NCBI RefSeq assembly: GCF_025244825.1
Contig: NZ_CP104263.1
Location: 930,001-994,000, forward strand
Source: Arthrobacter jinronghuae
Lineage (GTDB): Bacteria > Actinomycetota > Actinomycetes > Actinomycetales > Micrococcaceae
Length of the DNA: 64,000 bases
Direction of reading: 5' to 3'
Below the pieces are notes generated by a model. That model was given only the letters and a program-made list of their open reading frames with translations, was not told the DNA's origin and did not search any database. The position numbers and the translations under genes were made by a program. Of this stretch, positions 49,714 to 58,546 are shown one piece after another (the first letter of the stretch is position 1; each line of letters begins with the position of its first letter).

Positions 49714-52700
49714 TTCATTCGCAAGTCCATGTCTGCGCTGTTGTTGTAGCCCATAACGGCGCCTCTTATCTGCCCGCTACACTCTCAGCGCTGACGGCCC
49801 AAACCCGGCCTGCGGACTTCTGCATCGGCGTTGACGCCGGTTCCACGGATGCCAGCGCCTCGTTGCTGCAGCTGGGACTCCCGGTCGGCAGCCCGGTCAT
49901 CGCAGTTCCGGCGCGCAGCGGCTTCGGAGCAGCTGTGAAGGCGGGCCTGGCCGAACTCCCGGACAACCTGCGCTCCACCGGCAAGGTGTCCGCCCATGAC
50001 GGCGGAACCGGGGACGGCGCCGGCACCGTGCAGGAATGGATCTGGCTGCTTCATGACGACTCGGCTCCGGATCCCGGCGCACTGGAAGAACTGCTCCTGG
50101 CCGTTGAGCGCGCACCTTCGGTAACCATCGCGGGTGCGAAGCAGGTGGAATGGGATAACGACCGGCGCCTGGTGGACGTGGGTCTGAGCATTGACCGGTG
50201 GGCCGAAAGGCTCACGCTGATCGACGCCGATGAACTGGACCAGGGGCAGTACGACTCCCGCAGCGACATATTTGCCGTGAACTCCGCGGGCATGCTGATC
50301 CGCCGCGATGCCTGGGACCTGCTGGGCGGCTTCGACCCCGCATTGCCCGGAAGCGGAGACGACATTGACCTCTGCTGGCGGAACCGGCTGGCCGGAAACC
50401 GGGTGGTGGTGGTGCCTTCGGCACGGATGCGCCATGCGGGCAACCGTCCCAACCCTGCCGCCTCCGCATCTGCTGCCCGACGGGCGGAGATCTTCCTCCG
50501 GCTCAAACACGCGCCCTTGTGGCAGGTGCCGTTCCTGGCAGTAGGTGCGGTCCTGGGCGGCATTGGCCGCTTCTTCCTCGGGATGGTGGCGAAGGACCCC
50601 GGATATGCGGTGTCCTCGCTGCTCACCAGCGCAGCGGCGGTCGTGCGTCCGGTCGATCTGTACCGCTCCCGTCGGCGTGCGGCGGATACCCGGCGGCGCC
50701 CGCGCAGCGCAGTTAATGCACTGCGCAGCGGCAGCAGGGATGTCCGGGAGCACCGGCGGACAATGTACCGGGATGCTTCGCCGGAGGCTCCCGAAACAGG
50801 GAGCGCGGAATACGTCCCCAGCGGGGACACCAATAATGACTTTGCCGCCCTGGAAGGCCCTGCGCGCGCCTGGGTAGGGCTTGGCGCCCTCGCTGCCGTG
50901 CTGCTGCTGGCAGGGTTCTCCCTGGCCGGGCTGCACCGGCTCTTCGGCGCCTCGGCCGTGGCCGGCGGGGCGCTGGTACCCCTGGGGCAGGGCGTGGGTG
51001 AGATCTGGACCGCGGCTACCGGTTGGTGGGCGCACCTGGGCTCCGGAGGCCCTGCACATGGGGACCCGTTCAACTTTGTCCTGTCACTGCTGGCGATCGC
51101 CGGATTCGGTAACGGCAATGCCGCCCTGCTGATCCTGCTGTTGCTTGCGCTCCCGCTGGCAGGGCTGAGTGCCTGGTTCGCCGCCGGAGCCTTCACCGGC
51201 CATCGCGGGCTGCGCTTCTGGGCAGCGATGTTCTGGGCGGCGGTTCCCGCGTTCCAGGTGGCCCTGGGCAGCGGCCGGCTCGGCGCTCTGGTTGTGCACA
51301 TCCTGCTTCCGCTTACGGTGCTGGCGGTTGCCCGCGCCGTCGGCTCGGGTGCTGCACCCGGGACGGCATCCGCTGGGATGGCAGCAACCGGGACCGCAGC
51401 ACCTGCCCGTGCCGCGTCCTGGACCGCAGCCGCTGCCGCAGGCCTTCTGCTGGCCGCCGTCACTTCTGCCGCACCGCTGGTGTTCGTGCTGGCTGCCGCC
51501 GCAGTGCTCCTCCTGACGCTGGGACTGCGGCGCCGTGCAAGGACCCTGTGGTGGGCCCTGCTGCCCGGCGCTGTCCTCCTGCTCCCGCAGGTCCTCTCCG
51601 CTGCTCCCAACCTTCGCGCTGTCCTGGCCGATCCCGGCATGCCGCTTGCTTTCGTCCGGTCCGAGGCCTGGCAGCAACTGCTCGGCTATCCACTCGCCTT
51701 CGACGTCAACGGCACCCTGGCGGGTCTGCTTCCGGTCGGTCCCTGGAACCTGGTGCTGGCACTGGTGGTCGGTGCTCCTGTTGTGTTCCTGGCGGCCCTT
51801 GCCCTTTTCCGGCCCCGGTCCGCGCCGCTGGCCAGGCTCTGCTGGCTGCTGGTCCTGGCGGCCCTGGCCCTCAACGCCGCAGCGTCCTACGTGGGAACCG
51901 CCGCGGCGCCGGATGCGGTGGTGACGGCATTCACCGGACCGCTCGTCTCCGCCTGCTCGCTGTTGCTTCTCTGCCCGGCGCTGGTTTTTGCCGGCGGCCT
52001 CCTGTCCGGTGCGCGGCGCCGCAGGGTTGCCCGCGGCAACCGCGTCCTGGCCGTAGTGCTTGGAACGGTGCTCGCAGCCGGTCCGGCCGCCAGTCTGGGC
52101 TTCTGGGTCATCCCGCAGTTCACCGGCAGCGGTTTCCCCGGAACCCAGACCCCGGACGGTGCCGCCGCAGGCATCCTGCCGGGCACCAATCTGGAGGTCC
52201 AGGGTGCAGAAGACCGCAGCCTGCCCGCCACGGCAGCCGATGCCGGCCATGACACTACACAGTCACGCAGCCTTGTCCTTCATGTCGACGGCGAGGGCAA
52301 TGTCTCAGCCGCGCTCATGCGGGGCGGCGGGACCACGCTGGAGCAGCTTTCCACCATTTACGCTGCCCGCGGGGTAAAGGGCGGTGTGGGCGAGGAAACG
52401 CTGGCCGACGACGATCCGGCGACTGCCGACCTGCGCCGCGCGGTTGCCGCGATTACCGCCGGAACAGGAGTTGACCCGCGGGCGGACCTTGCCCGTCTCG
52501 GCGTCGCCTTCGTGGTACTGCAGGAATCCGACACGGCGGCCGAGCTGCTGGCCGGGCGGATGGACTCCGTACCCGGATTATCCGCAGTGGGGCAAACCGG
52601 CTCCGGGTGGCTTTGGCGGGTGAGTGAACCGCTCAGCGCAGCCGGTACGGAGACGCAGTCCGGGCTTGGTGCCAGGGTGCGCATCCTTAACGCGGACGGC

Positions 52701-53177
52701 AGCACCGCGGCGGCCGTGCCGTCCCAGTCCGAAGACATCCGCACCTCCATCCCGGTCGGCGCCGAGGGCCGCGTGTTGGTCCTCGCCGAACGCGCCGACG
52801 CCGGATGGCAGGCCAGCCTGAACGGCAGGCCGCTGACCGCCACGGATCGTGAGTGGGTGCAGGCCTTCGAACTGCCTGCCGAGGGCGGAGAGCTTCGCGT
52901 GGACTATGTCAGCGCAGCCTCGCCGTGGCTTGAGGCACTGCAGATCCTGGTGATCGGCCTGACCTTGCTGCTGGCGCTTCCCACACCCACCGGCCGAACG
53001 GTCCGCCTTCCCGGCAAACGGGATTTCCCCGAGACACAAACGGCGGCTAACGAGCCGCAGCCCGCTGCCGGCCCGGTAGACGGTTCGGAACAGCCGGCTG
53101 TAAAAGAGGAATCGCCCGTACCCTTCGGTGCAGGCCCGCACCGGGTTGACCGGACCCCGGAAGGAAGCCAGCAATGA
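49713..53177 (+). CDS. Large membrane GT2 family glycosyltransferase, probable non-canonical start
   Basis: The GT-A fold starts at VCAVVVAHNGASYL, which lies upstream of the first ATG/GTG/TTG in frame (TTG 49863). The only near-cognate codon that keeps this domain whole and lies by a GCAGG ribosome-site candidate is ATT at 49713, overlapping the whiB stop; this gives 1154 residues. DAGSTDAS (41-48), the HDD of HDDSAPD (114-116) and GDDIDLCWR follow. After one helix near 270-290, about ten membrane segments span 385-810, then an extracytoplasmic domain, a last helix near 1075-1092 and a cytoplasmic tail. It likely builds a lipid-linked surface glycan. Coupled to DUF5719 by ATGA. Confidence 0.8.
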   Translation: MHSQVHVCAVVVAHNGASYLPATLSALTAQTRPADFCIGVDAGSTDASASLLQLGLPVGSPVIAVPARSGFGAAVKAGLAELPDNLRSTGKVSAHDGGTGDGAGTVQEWIWLLHDDSAPDPGALEELLLAVERAPSVTIAGAKQVEWDNDRRLVDVGLSIDRWAERLTLIDADELDQGQYDSRSDIFAVNSAGMLIRRDAWDLLGGFDPALPGSGDDIDLCWRNRLAGNRVVVVPSARMRHAGNRPNPAASASAARRAEIFLRLKHAPLWQVPFLAVGAVLGGIGRFFLGMVAKDPGYAVSSLLTSAAAVVRPVDLYRSRRRAADTRRRPRSAVNALRSGSRDVREHRRTMYRDASPEAPETGSAEYVPSGDTNNDFAALEGPARAWVGLGALAAVLLLAGFSLAGLHRLFGASAVAGGALVPLGQGVGEIWTAATGWWAHLGSGGPAHGDPFNFVLSLLAIAGFGNGNAALLILLLLALPLAGLSAWFAAGAFTGHRGLRFWAAMFWAAVPAFQVALGSGRLGALVVHILLPLTVLAVARAVGSGAAPGTASAGMAATGTAAPARAASWTAAAAAGLLLAAVTSAAPLVFVLAAAAVLLLTLGLRRRARTLWWALLPGAVLLLPQVLSAAPNLRAVLADPGMPLAFVRSEAWQQLLGYPLAFDVNGTLAGLLPVGPWNLVLALVVGAPVVFLAALALFRPRSAPLARLCWLLVLAALALNAAASYVGTAAAPDAVVTAFTGPLVSACSLLLLCPALVFAGGLLSGARRRRVARGNRVLAVVLGTVLAAGPAASLGFWVIPQFTGSGFPGTQTPDGAAAGILPGTNLEVQGAEDRSLPATAADAGHDTTQSRSLVLHVDGEGNVSAALMRGGGTTLEQLSTIYAARGVKGGVGEETLADDDPATADLRRAVAAITAGTGVDPRADLARLGVAFVVLQESDTAAELLAGRMDSVPGLSAVGQTGSGWLWRVSEPLSAAGTETQSGLGARVRILNADGSTAAAVPSQSEDIRTSIPVGAEGRVLVLAERADAGWQASLNGRPLTATDREWVQAFELPAEGGELRVDYVSAASPWLEALQILVIGLTLLLALPTPTGRTVRLPGKRDFPETQTAANEPQPAAGPVDGSEQPAVKEESPVPFGAGPHRVDRTPEGSQQ

Positions 53178-54886
53178 GCAGGGACAAATCCGGCGGCAAG
53201 CCGGGAAAGCAACAACACCCTTCTACCGGGGACGAGGCTGAGGTGCTTCCAGAGGCACCGGAACGGTCTGCTTCAACTTCTCCTGCGTCCGGGCCTGCCG
53301 GCTCCGGGTCCAGCGGGGCCACTGCCCGCCGGTCCAGCTCCGGCGGAGCCAGGACCGCAGGACGCTGGACCACCGGGGTCCTGCTGCTGACCGCCGCCGG
53401 TGCCCTGGTGGCGGGGACATCGCTTGTGGGAACCGGTTCCGCAGGCGGCGCCGTCGACGTTCCCTATGCCGAAGTTCCCGCCGGACCCCTGACCGGTGTG
53501 TGCCCGCAGCCCCCGCGGCTGCTCGCCGGCAACACAGCCGGTACGGACGCCGAGTTCAGCGCGGAGTCCACCTCTGCCAAGTCGGTGGTGAGCGCCGTTC
53601 TCCTAGCCGATGCAGGCAACCCGCTGCCCGCCGCCGAACTGTCGAAAGTCTCGGACGGTTCGGTCCTCAAAAGCATCGGCGGCGGCACGGACTCACCGCT
53701 TGCCGGAGAGCGGACCGCCGGCGTCGTACGTGGGACGCCCGTCTCTGCGGCGGCGCTTTTGAGCGCGGAGCCTTCCGGTGCCCAGCAGGTCACGGCCGGT
53801 GCCACCATGACCTATACCGCTGCAGACGGCGATCTGGCCGGACTCACGGCAGCCACCTGCCAGGCCCCGGCCAACGACCTTTGGCTGGTGGGAGCACGGA
53901 CGAACGTCGGAGCCGCCGCGGTGCTGCAGTTAACCAACCCGTCCCTGACCCCCGCCGATGTCGACCTGGAACTTTACGGCACTGCCGGCCCGGTGGAAGG
54001 GCCGGGCAGCAGGGGCATCGCCGTGGGACCGGGCGAAACAAAGTCAGTGGTCCTTGCCGGACTGGCCGCCAACCAGGACTCCCTGGCCGTGCGGGTGCGT
54101 AGTTCGGGCGGCCCGGTTTCAGCGGTGATTTCGCAGAACCTGCTGCGGGGCCTGACCCCCGGCGGTGTGGAGCTGATCCAGCCCACAGCGGCTCCCGGGC
54201 CGGCGCAGGTGGTCAGCGGCGTGCGCATCCAGAACCCGGAGGCTACCCGCAAGCTGGCGAAGGAGGAGGGCTACGCGTCGGTCACGCCGTCGCTGCAGAT
54301 AGCGGTTCCGGGCGCCAGCGACGCCGTTGTGAACGTCCGGGTCTTCGGCAGCAACGGTGAAGCCGCCCTGGAAGGCGGCGGAAGCTACAACGCTGCTGCA
54401 GGCACAGTCACGCGCCTTCCGCTGGATACGCTGCCCGAAGGCACATACACGCTCGATATTTCGTCCGACGTCGCCGTGGCCGCCTCAGCCGTCTTCAGCC
54501 GCGGTTCCGATGCCGAAAAGGGAACCGATATTGCCGTTGCTCCCGCCGGCGAACGCCTGGGCAGCGAGCACCTGGCGGTGCTGGCATCGGGGGACTCCAC
54601 GCTCTCCTTCACGGCGCCGGAAGGGGCGTCCGAAGTGCGCCTCGCCGCTGTCACCGCCGACGGCGTCCTGTTGGCCGAGAAGACCGTGCAGCTGAAAGCC
54701 GCCTCCACTACCACGGTGAACCCTGGCGATCTGGGTGGATCCGCTGCGGCAGTCCTGGTCAGCGCCACCGGAGCACCGGTTTACGGCGCACAGATAGTGA
54801 CCGGCGGAGATACCGGGATCAGCGTAGTGCCCCTGCCCCGGGGCACCGTCGGCGGCAGCCGCGTACAGGTCGGTGTGGGGTACTAG
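53174..54886 (+). CDS. DUF5719 family membrane-anchored protein
   Basis: A 570-residue protein: a disordered N terminus, a membrane helix at about 65-88, and a long extracytoplasmic Ala/Gly/Thr-rich region probably built from beta domains. It matches the actinobacterial DUF5719 family that always follows the large GT2 gene. The pairing suggests a joint role in wall glycan assembly, but this is inference. ATG overlaps the GT2 stop. A hairpin shared with the convergent gene follows. Confidence 0.85.
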   Translation: MSRDKSGGKPGKQQHPSTGDEAEVLPEAPERSASTSPASGPAGSGSSGATARRSSSGGARTAGRWTTGVLLLTAAGALVAGTSLVGTGSAGGAVDVPYAEVPAGPLTGVCPQPPRLLAGNTAGTDAEFSAESTSAKSVVSAVLLADAGNPLPAAELSKVSDGSVLKSIGGGTDSPLAGERTAGVVRGTPVSAAALLSAEPSGAQQVTAGATMTYTAADGDLAGLTAATCQAPANDLWLVGARTNVGAAAVLQLTNPSLTPADVDLELYGTAGPVEGPGSRGIAVGPGETKSVVLAGLAANQDSLAVRVRSSGGPVSAVISQNLLRGLTPGGVELIQPTAAPGPAQVVSGVRIQNPEATRKLAKEEGYASVTPSLQIAVPGASDAVVNVRVFGSNGEAALEGGGSYNAAAGTVTRLPLDTLPEGTYTLDISSDVAVAASAVFSRGSDAEKGTDIAVAPAGERLGSEHLAVLASGDSTLSFTAPEGASEVRLAAVTADGVLLAEKTVQLKAASTTTVNPGDLGGSAAAVLVSATGAPVYGAQIVTGGDTGISVVPLPRGTVGGSRVQVGVGY

Positions 54887-54890
54887 CCCT

Positions 54891-54917
54891 CCGCTATAGG
54901 GACGGAACCTATAGCGG
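54891..54917 (+). terminator. Bidirectional hairpin between DUF5719 and the zincin-like gene
   Basis: CCGCTATAGG at 54891-54900 pairs perfectly with CCTATAGCGG at 54908-54917; the stop codon of the minus-strand gene lies inside it. Confidence 0.65.
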
Positions 54918-55451
54918 GCGGAACCGGCCGTAGGCAGGATCAACGGTTTCCGGGTCCATCCCCATCAGTATCGCTAGCTGCTCCACGATGACGTCATGCA
55001 CCAGTTCGCTGACGGGCACCAGGGAGCGGGCAGCCGTTTCGACGGCGTGCCGGTAGATGGTGATGACCGGGGGCCGGTTTGGTGCGGAGGCCGTCCCGGC
55101 GCCCAGCGGAATGGGTCCGCCGGAACGCGCCAGCTCCTCAAGTCCCGGAGGGATCTCCTCGACCACGAACTGGTAGGACTGGATGCGTTCGCCCCAGAGC
55201 CGTTCGAGTCGTTGGGCTGATTCGAGTACCCACTCGTCGAAACGTTCCGCACGCGTGCGGGCACCGGCCAGATGCGGCGGGATCACGTCTCCCCGCAGGC
55301 CGCGGCCGTGCCGGTTGCGCCGCCGCTGCCGGAAGGACCGGGCCGGCACGCCGGGGGAGGAGGCGGCTGCGGCACTTGACTCAACGGCACTTGACTCAAC
55401 GGCACTTGACTCAACATCGAGGCGCACCCGGAATGAAGATCCCATGGACAT
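54909..55451 (-). CDS. Metallopeptidase (zincin-like, Zincin_1) family protein with degenerate active site
   Basis: A 180-residue protein assigned to the short zincin-like family by its overall form and by its place between DUF5719 and DUF3499. The segment where the family has HExxH reads VHDVIVEQLAILMGM, so the second His and first Glu are missing and zinc catalysis is doubtful. The N terminus contains three in-frame V-E-S-S-A repeats. The ATG at 55451 lies six bases after TAGAGT, which supports this start despite the repeat. A basic RQRRRNRHGRG patch follows the repeats. Confidence 0.8.
   Translation of the reverse strand: MSMGSSFRVRLDVESSAVESSAVESSAAAASSPGVPARSFRQRRRNRHGRGLRGDVIPPHLAGARTRAERFDEWVLESAQRLERLWGERIQSYQFVVEEIPPGLEELARSGGPIPLGAGTASAPNRPPVITIYRHAVETAARSLVPVSELVHDVIVEQLAILMGMDPETVDPAYGRFRPL
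55371..55415. repeat. Three perfect 15-bp tandem repeats inside the zincin-like gene
   Basis: GGCACTTGACTCAAC occurs three times without change at 55371-55385, 55386-55400 and 55401-55415. The unit length keeps the frame, adding five residues per copy. Confidence 0.95.
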
Positions 55452-55457
55452 GTAAGA

Positions 55458-55463
55458 ACTCTA
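55458..55463 (-). promoter_or_regulatory. Leaderless-type -10 box TAGAGT for the zincin-like gene
   Basis: On the minus strand TAGAGT is followed by six bases and ATG. Confidence 0.55.
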
Positions 55464-55576
55464 ACCGCTGCCCCCGGCCCCCGGGACCCCTTTTTCCTTC
55501 TGCAACCGCCGGCGGCGCAGCAGTGCCCGGGGCCGCGGTTCCGGCGCGCCTGCGCAGGCACCGCGCAGGGAACGGG

Positions 55577-55582
55577 TAAAGT
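55577..55582 (+). promoter_or_regulatory. Leaderless-type -10 box TAAAGT for the DUF3499 gene
   Basis: TAAAGT ends eight bases before the GTG at 55591. Confidence 0.5.
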
Positions 55583-55590
55583 GGTCCTCC

Positions 55591-55980
55591 GTGGAATCCT
55601 TACGCCAGTGCTCCCGGTCAGCCTGCCGCCAGCCGGCGGTAGCAACGCTGACCTACGTATACGCCGATTCCACTGCAGTGCTTGGCCCACTGGCGACCTA
55701 CGCCGAGCCGCATTGTTACGATTTGTGTGCCGGCCACTCCGCCCGGCTTACCGCCCCGCTGGGATGGGAACTTGTCCGCCTGAACCTGGAGGGCCAGCCC
55801 CGGACTCCGAGCCGTGACGAACTCTCAGCTTTGGTGGATGCCGTACGTGAACAGGCCGCAAAGGCAACGGACGAGGACAGCACGGAGCCGCAGCGCAGCG
55901 GAAAGCATGCCTTGGAGCCACCGGCCGAAACCCCCGGGACGCGCCGGGCGCACCTGAAAGTGCTGCGCGAACAGAACTAG
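55591..55980 (+). CDS. DUF3499 family protein
   Basis: A 129-residue actinobacterial protein. Four cysteines in two pairs (C7, C12 and C42, C46) plus H41 suggest a zinc ribbon. Residues 20-70 form the conserved core (YAEPHCYDLCAGHS, APLGWELVRL), followed by a disordered charged tail. It is part of the conserved whiB2-zincin-DUF3499-ahcY neighbourhood. Function unknown. Confidence 0.87.
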   Translation: MESLRQCSRSACRQPAVATLTYVYADSTAVLGPLATYAEPHCYDLCAGHSARLTAPLGWELVRLNLEGQPRTPSRDELSALVDAVREQAAKATDEDSTEPQRSGKHALEPPAETPGTRRAHLKVLREQN

Positions 55981-56069
55981 GCACCGCCCCTCGCCTGGCT
56001 TCCACGCGTTAGTCTTGGCTGTGATGCGCCGCCCACCGCGGCACCCGAATTCAAGGAAGTGCTGTATCA

Positions 56070-56255
56070 ATGGCCAATCTGACAGCCGGACTCCTCGACG
56101 TCCTGCGTTGCCCTGTCACCGGATCCGTCCTCGTCCAGGACGGTGACGAACTCGTTTCGACCGTTCCCGACGCAGGCGGCAAACCGGTGCGGTACCGCGT
56201 GGAAGAAGGAATTCCCGTTCTGCTGAAGGCCGCCGCCACTCGGCAGGAGGGCTAA
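56070..56255 (+). CDS. Trm112 family protein
   Basis: A 61-residue protein of the Trm112/UPF0434 family ([25 protein letters not shown]). In other organisms Trm112 activates methyltransferases; bacterial members are less known. Only one cysteine of the usual CPxC pair is present, so the zinc site is probably lost. AAGGAAG upstream of ATG. The gene precedes ahcY by 37 bases and may be co-transcribed, an attractive link since AhcY clears the by-product of methyltransferases. Confidence 0.85.
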   Translation: MANLTAGLLDVLRCPVTGSVLVQDGDELVSTVPDAGGKPVRYRVEEGIPVLLKAAATRQEG

Positions 56256-56292
56256 ACGCCCGGACCCGCCGCGAACCTGTGAGGATTCCAGC

Positions 56293-57759
56293 GTGAGCAT
56301 TGACTTCAAAGTAGCCGACCTTTCCCTCGCCGAAGCCGGACGCCACCAGATCCGGCTGGCCGAACACGAGATGCCGGGCTTGATGGCGCTGCGGCGCGAG
56401 TACGGTCCAAGCCAGCCGCTGGCCGGAGCCCGGATCGCCGGGTCCCTGCACATGACGGTGCAGACCGCCGTGCTGATCGAAACGCTGACGGCCTTGGGCG
56501 CTGAAGTCCGCTGGGCGTCCTGCAACATCTTCTCCACACAGGACGAAGCCGCTGCCGCCGTGGTGGTGGGCGGGGGAACGGTAGACGAACCCGCAGGCGT
56601 CCCCGTCTTCGCCTGGAAGAACGAGTCTCTCGAGGACTACTGGTGGACCGCCGAGCAGATCCTTACCTGGCCGGAAGGGTCCGGCGGCCCGAATATGATC
56701 CTTGACGACGGTGGCGACGCCACCCTCCTGCTGCACAAGGGCGTGGAGTTCGAAGCTGCGGGGTTCGTTCCGGAAAACCCGCAGGACGGCGATGAGGGCT
56801 ACTCCTACGAGTTCACCGTAATCCTCGACCGTCTGCGCCGCAGCCTGGCGGAGCACCCGGGGAAGTGGACCGAAATCGCCAAGGGCATCCGGGGCGTCAC
56901 GGAGGAAACCACCACCGGTGTGCTGCGCCTTTACCAGCTGGCGGCCGAAGGCAGGCTGCTGTTCCCGGCCATCAACGTCAACGACTCCGTCACCAAGTCC
57001 AAGTTCGACAATAAATACGGCATCCGGCACTCCCTCCCGGACGGCCTGAACCGTGCCACCGACACGCTCATTGGCGGCAAGGTCGCCGTCGTCTGCGGTT
57101 ACGGCGACGTCGGCAAGGGAGCCGCGGAGGCACTTCGCGGGCAGGGCGCCCGGGTGATCGTCACGGAAATCGACCCGATCTGCGCACTGCAGGCGGCGAT
57201 GGACGGCTACCAGGTGGCCAAGCTGGAATCCGTACTGGCGCAGGGCGACATCTTCATCACCACCACCGGCAACAAGGACATCATCATGGCCAGCCACATG
57301 GCGGCCATGAAGCACCAGGCGATTGTCGGCAACGTCGGCCACTTCGACAATGAGATCGACATGGCCGGACTCGCCCGGATTCCCGGAATCCGCAAGGTCG
57401 AGATCAAGCCGCAGGTCCATGAATGGGTGTTCGATGAAGGCACCGACGCGCAGCGCAGCATCATTGTGCTCTCCGAAGGGCGGTTGCTCAACCTTGGCAA
57501 CGCCACCGGCCACCCGTCCTTTGTTATGAGCAATTCCTTCGCGAACCAGACCATCGCGCAGATCGAGTTGTTCACCAGGCACGGCGACGGGACCTACGCC
57601 AACCAGGTCTACGTGCTGCCCAAGGTCCTGGACGAAAAGGTGGCCCGCCTGCACCTGTCCGCCCTCGGCGTCGAACTGACTGAGCTGACCAAGAGCCAGG
57701 CGGACTACCTGGGCGTTGACGTGGCGGGGCCTTTCAAGCCCGAGCATTACCGCTACTGA
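56293..57759 (+). CDS. ahcY: Adenosylhomocysteinase (S-adenosyl-L-homocysteine hydrolase)
   Basis: A 488-residue NAD-dependent enzyme hydrolysing S-adenosylhomocysteine to adenosine and homocysteine. The NAD loop GYGDVGKG is at 269-276, [13 protein letters not shown] is the catalytic Lys region, and the C-terminal KPEHYRY, which reaches the partner active site, is intact. A 40-residue insert typical of actinobacterial and eukaryotic forms is present. GTG start with GAGG upstream. The adenosine made could feed the add deaminase. Confidence 0.97.
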   Translation: MSIDFKVADLSLAEAGRHQIRLAEHEMPGLMALRREYGPSQPLAGARIAGSLHMTVQTAVLIETLTALGAEVRWASCNIFSTQDEAAAAVVVGGGTVDEPAGVPVFAWKNESLEDYWWTAEQILTWPEGSGGPNMILDDGGDATLLLHKGVEFEAAGFVPENPQDGDEGYSYEFTVILDRLRRSLAEHPGKWTEIAKGIRGVTEETTTGVLRLYQLAAEGRLLFPAINVNDSVTKSKFDNKYGIRHSLPDGLNRATDTLIGGKVAVVCGYGDVGKGAAEALRGQGARVIVTEIDPICALQAAMDGYQVAKLESVLAQGDIFITTTGNKDIIMASHMAAMKHQAIVGNVGHFDNEIDMAGLARIPGIRKVEIKPQVHEWVFDEGTDAQRSIIVLSEGRLLNLGNATGHPSFVMSNSFANQTIAQIELFTRHGDGTYANQVYVLPKVLDEKVARLHLSALGVELTELTKSQADYLGVDVAGPFKPEHYRY

Positions 57760-57769
57760 CTGCTACCCG

Positions 57770-58546
57770 GGGGGGTTGTGCCGGTTCCGCCGGATAACCC
57801 CGTCTGCTGTACTAGCAGCGGTTGGGGCTCTCTGCTGGGCGTTGGTTGTACAGCTAACGGGGCTTTGGGCGCCGGATAACCCCGTCAGCTGTACTACCAG
57901 CGGCCGGCCCTGCCGGAGAAGCCCATTTACTGTACTACCAGCGGTTGGGGCTCTCTGCTGGCCGTTGGTTGTACAGCTAACGGGGCTTTGGGCGCCGGAT
58001 AACCCCGTCAGCTGTACTAGCAGCGGTTGGGGCTCTCTGCTGGGCGTTGGTTGTACAGCTAACGGGGCTTTTGGCCGCCGAATAACCCCGTCTGCTGTAC
58101 TACCAGCGGCCGGTCCCGCCGGAGAAGCCCGTCTGCTGTACTACCAGCGGACCGGTCCCGCCGGATAACCCCGTCTGCTGTACAACCAACGGTTGGGGCT
58201 CTCTGCTGGGCGTTGGTTGTACAGCTAACGGGGCTTTGGGTGCCGGATAACCCCGTCTGCTGTACTACCAGCGGTTGGGGCTCTCTGCTGGGCGTTGGTT
58301 GTACAGCTAACGGGGCTTTGGGCGCCGGAGAAGCCCGTCAGCTGTACTACCAGCGGACCGGTTCCGCCGGATAAGCCCGTCTGCTGTACAACCAGCGGCC
58401 GGTCCCGCCGGATAAGCCCGTCTGCTGTACTAGCAGCGGTTGGGGCTCTCTGCTGGGCGTTGGTTGTACAGCTAACGGGGCTTTGGGCGCCGGATAAGCC
58501 CGCCAGCTGTACTACCAGCGGCCGGGCCCGCCGGATAAGCCCCGGC
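57770..58546. repeat. GTAC-centred 41-bp-period repeat array in two orientations
   Basis: Eighteen motifs centred on GTAC occur at 57809, 57848, 57891, 57932, 57971, 58014, 58053, 58097, 58138, 58180, 58219, 58262, 58301, 58344, 58386, 58427, 58466 and 58509 (mean spacing 41.2). Twelve are forward (CCCGTCTGCTGTACTACCAG type) and six reverse (CGTTGGTTGTACAGCTAACG type). The reverse units belong to a nearly invariant 44-base block starting with TTGGGGCTCTCTGCTGG at 57822, 57945, 58027, 58193, 58275 and 58440. Adjacent opposite units can fold into stems of about 20 bp. The array ends in a partial forward unit at the RDD stop codon. Confidence 0.95.

Noticed and set aside
49863..49865. TTG at 49863 as start of the GT2 gene
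   Set aside because: It would remove the first strand, the HNG motif and the DAGSTD motif of the GT-A fold and has no ribosome site.
55371..55415. Tandem 15-bp repeat as a regulatory iteron
   Set aside because: It lies in frame within a gene whose start is supported by a promoter box, so a coding repeat is the simpler explanation.
57770..58546. CRISPR array
   Set aside because: The units touch each other or are separated by further repeat copies; there are no unique spacers and no cas genes nearby.
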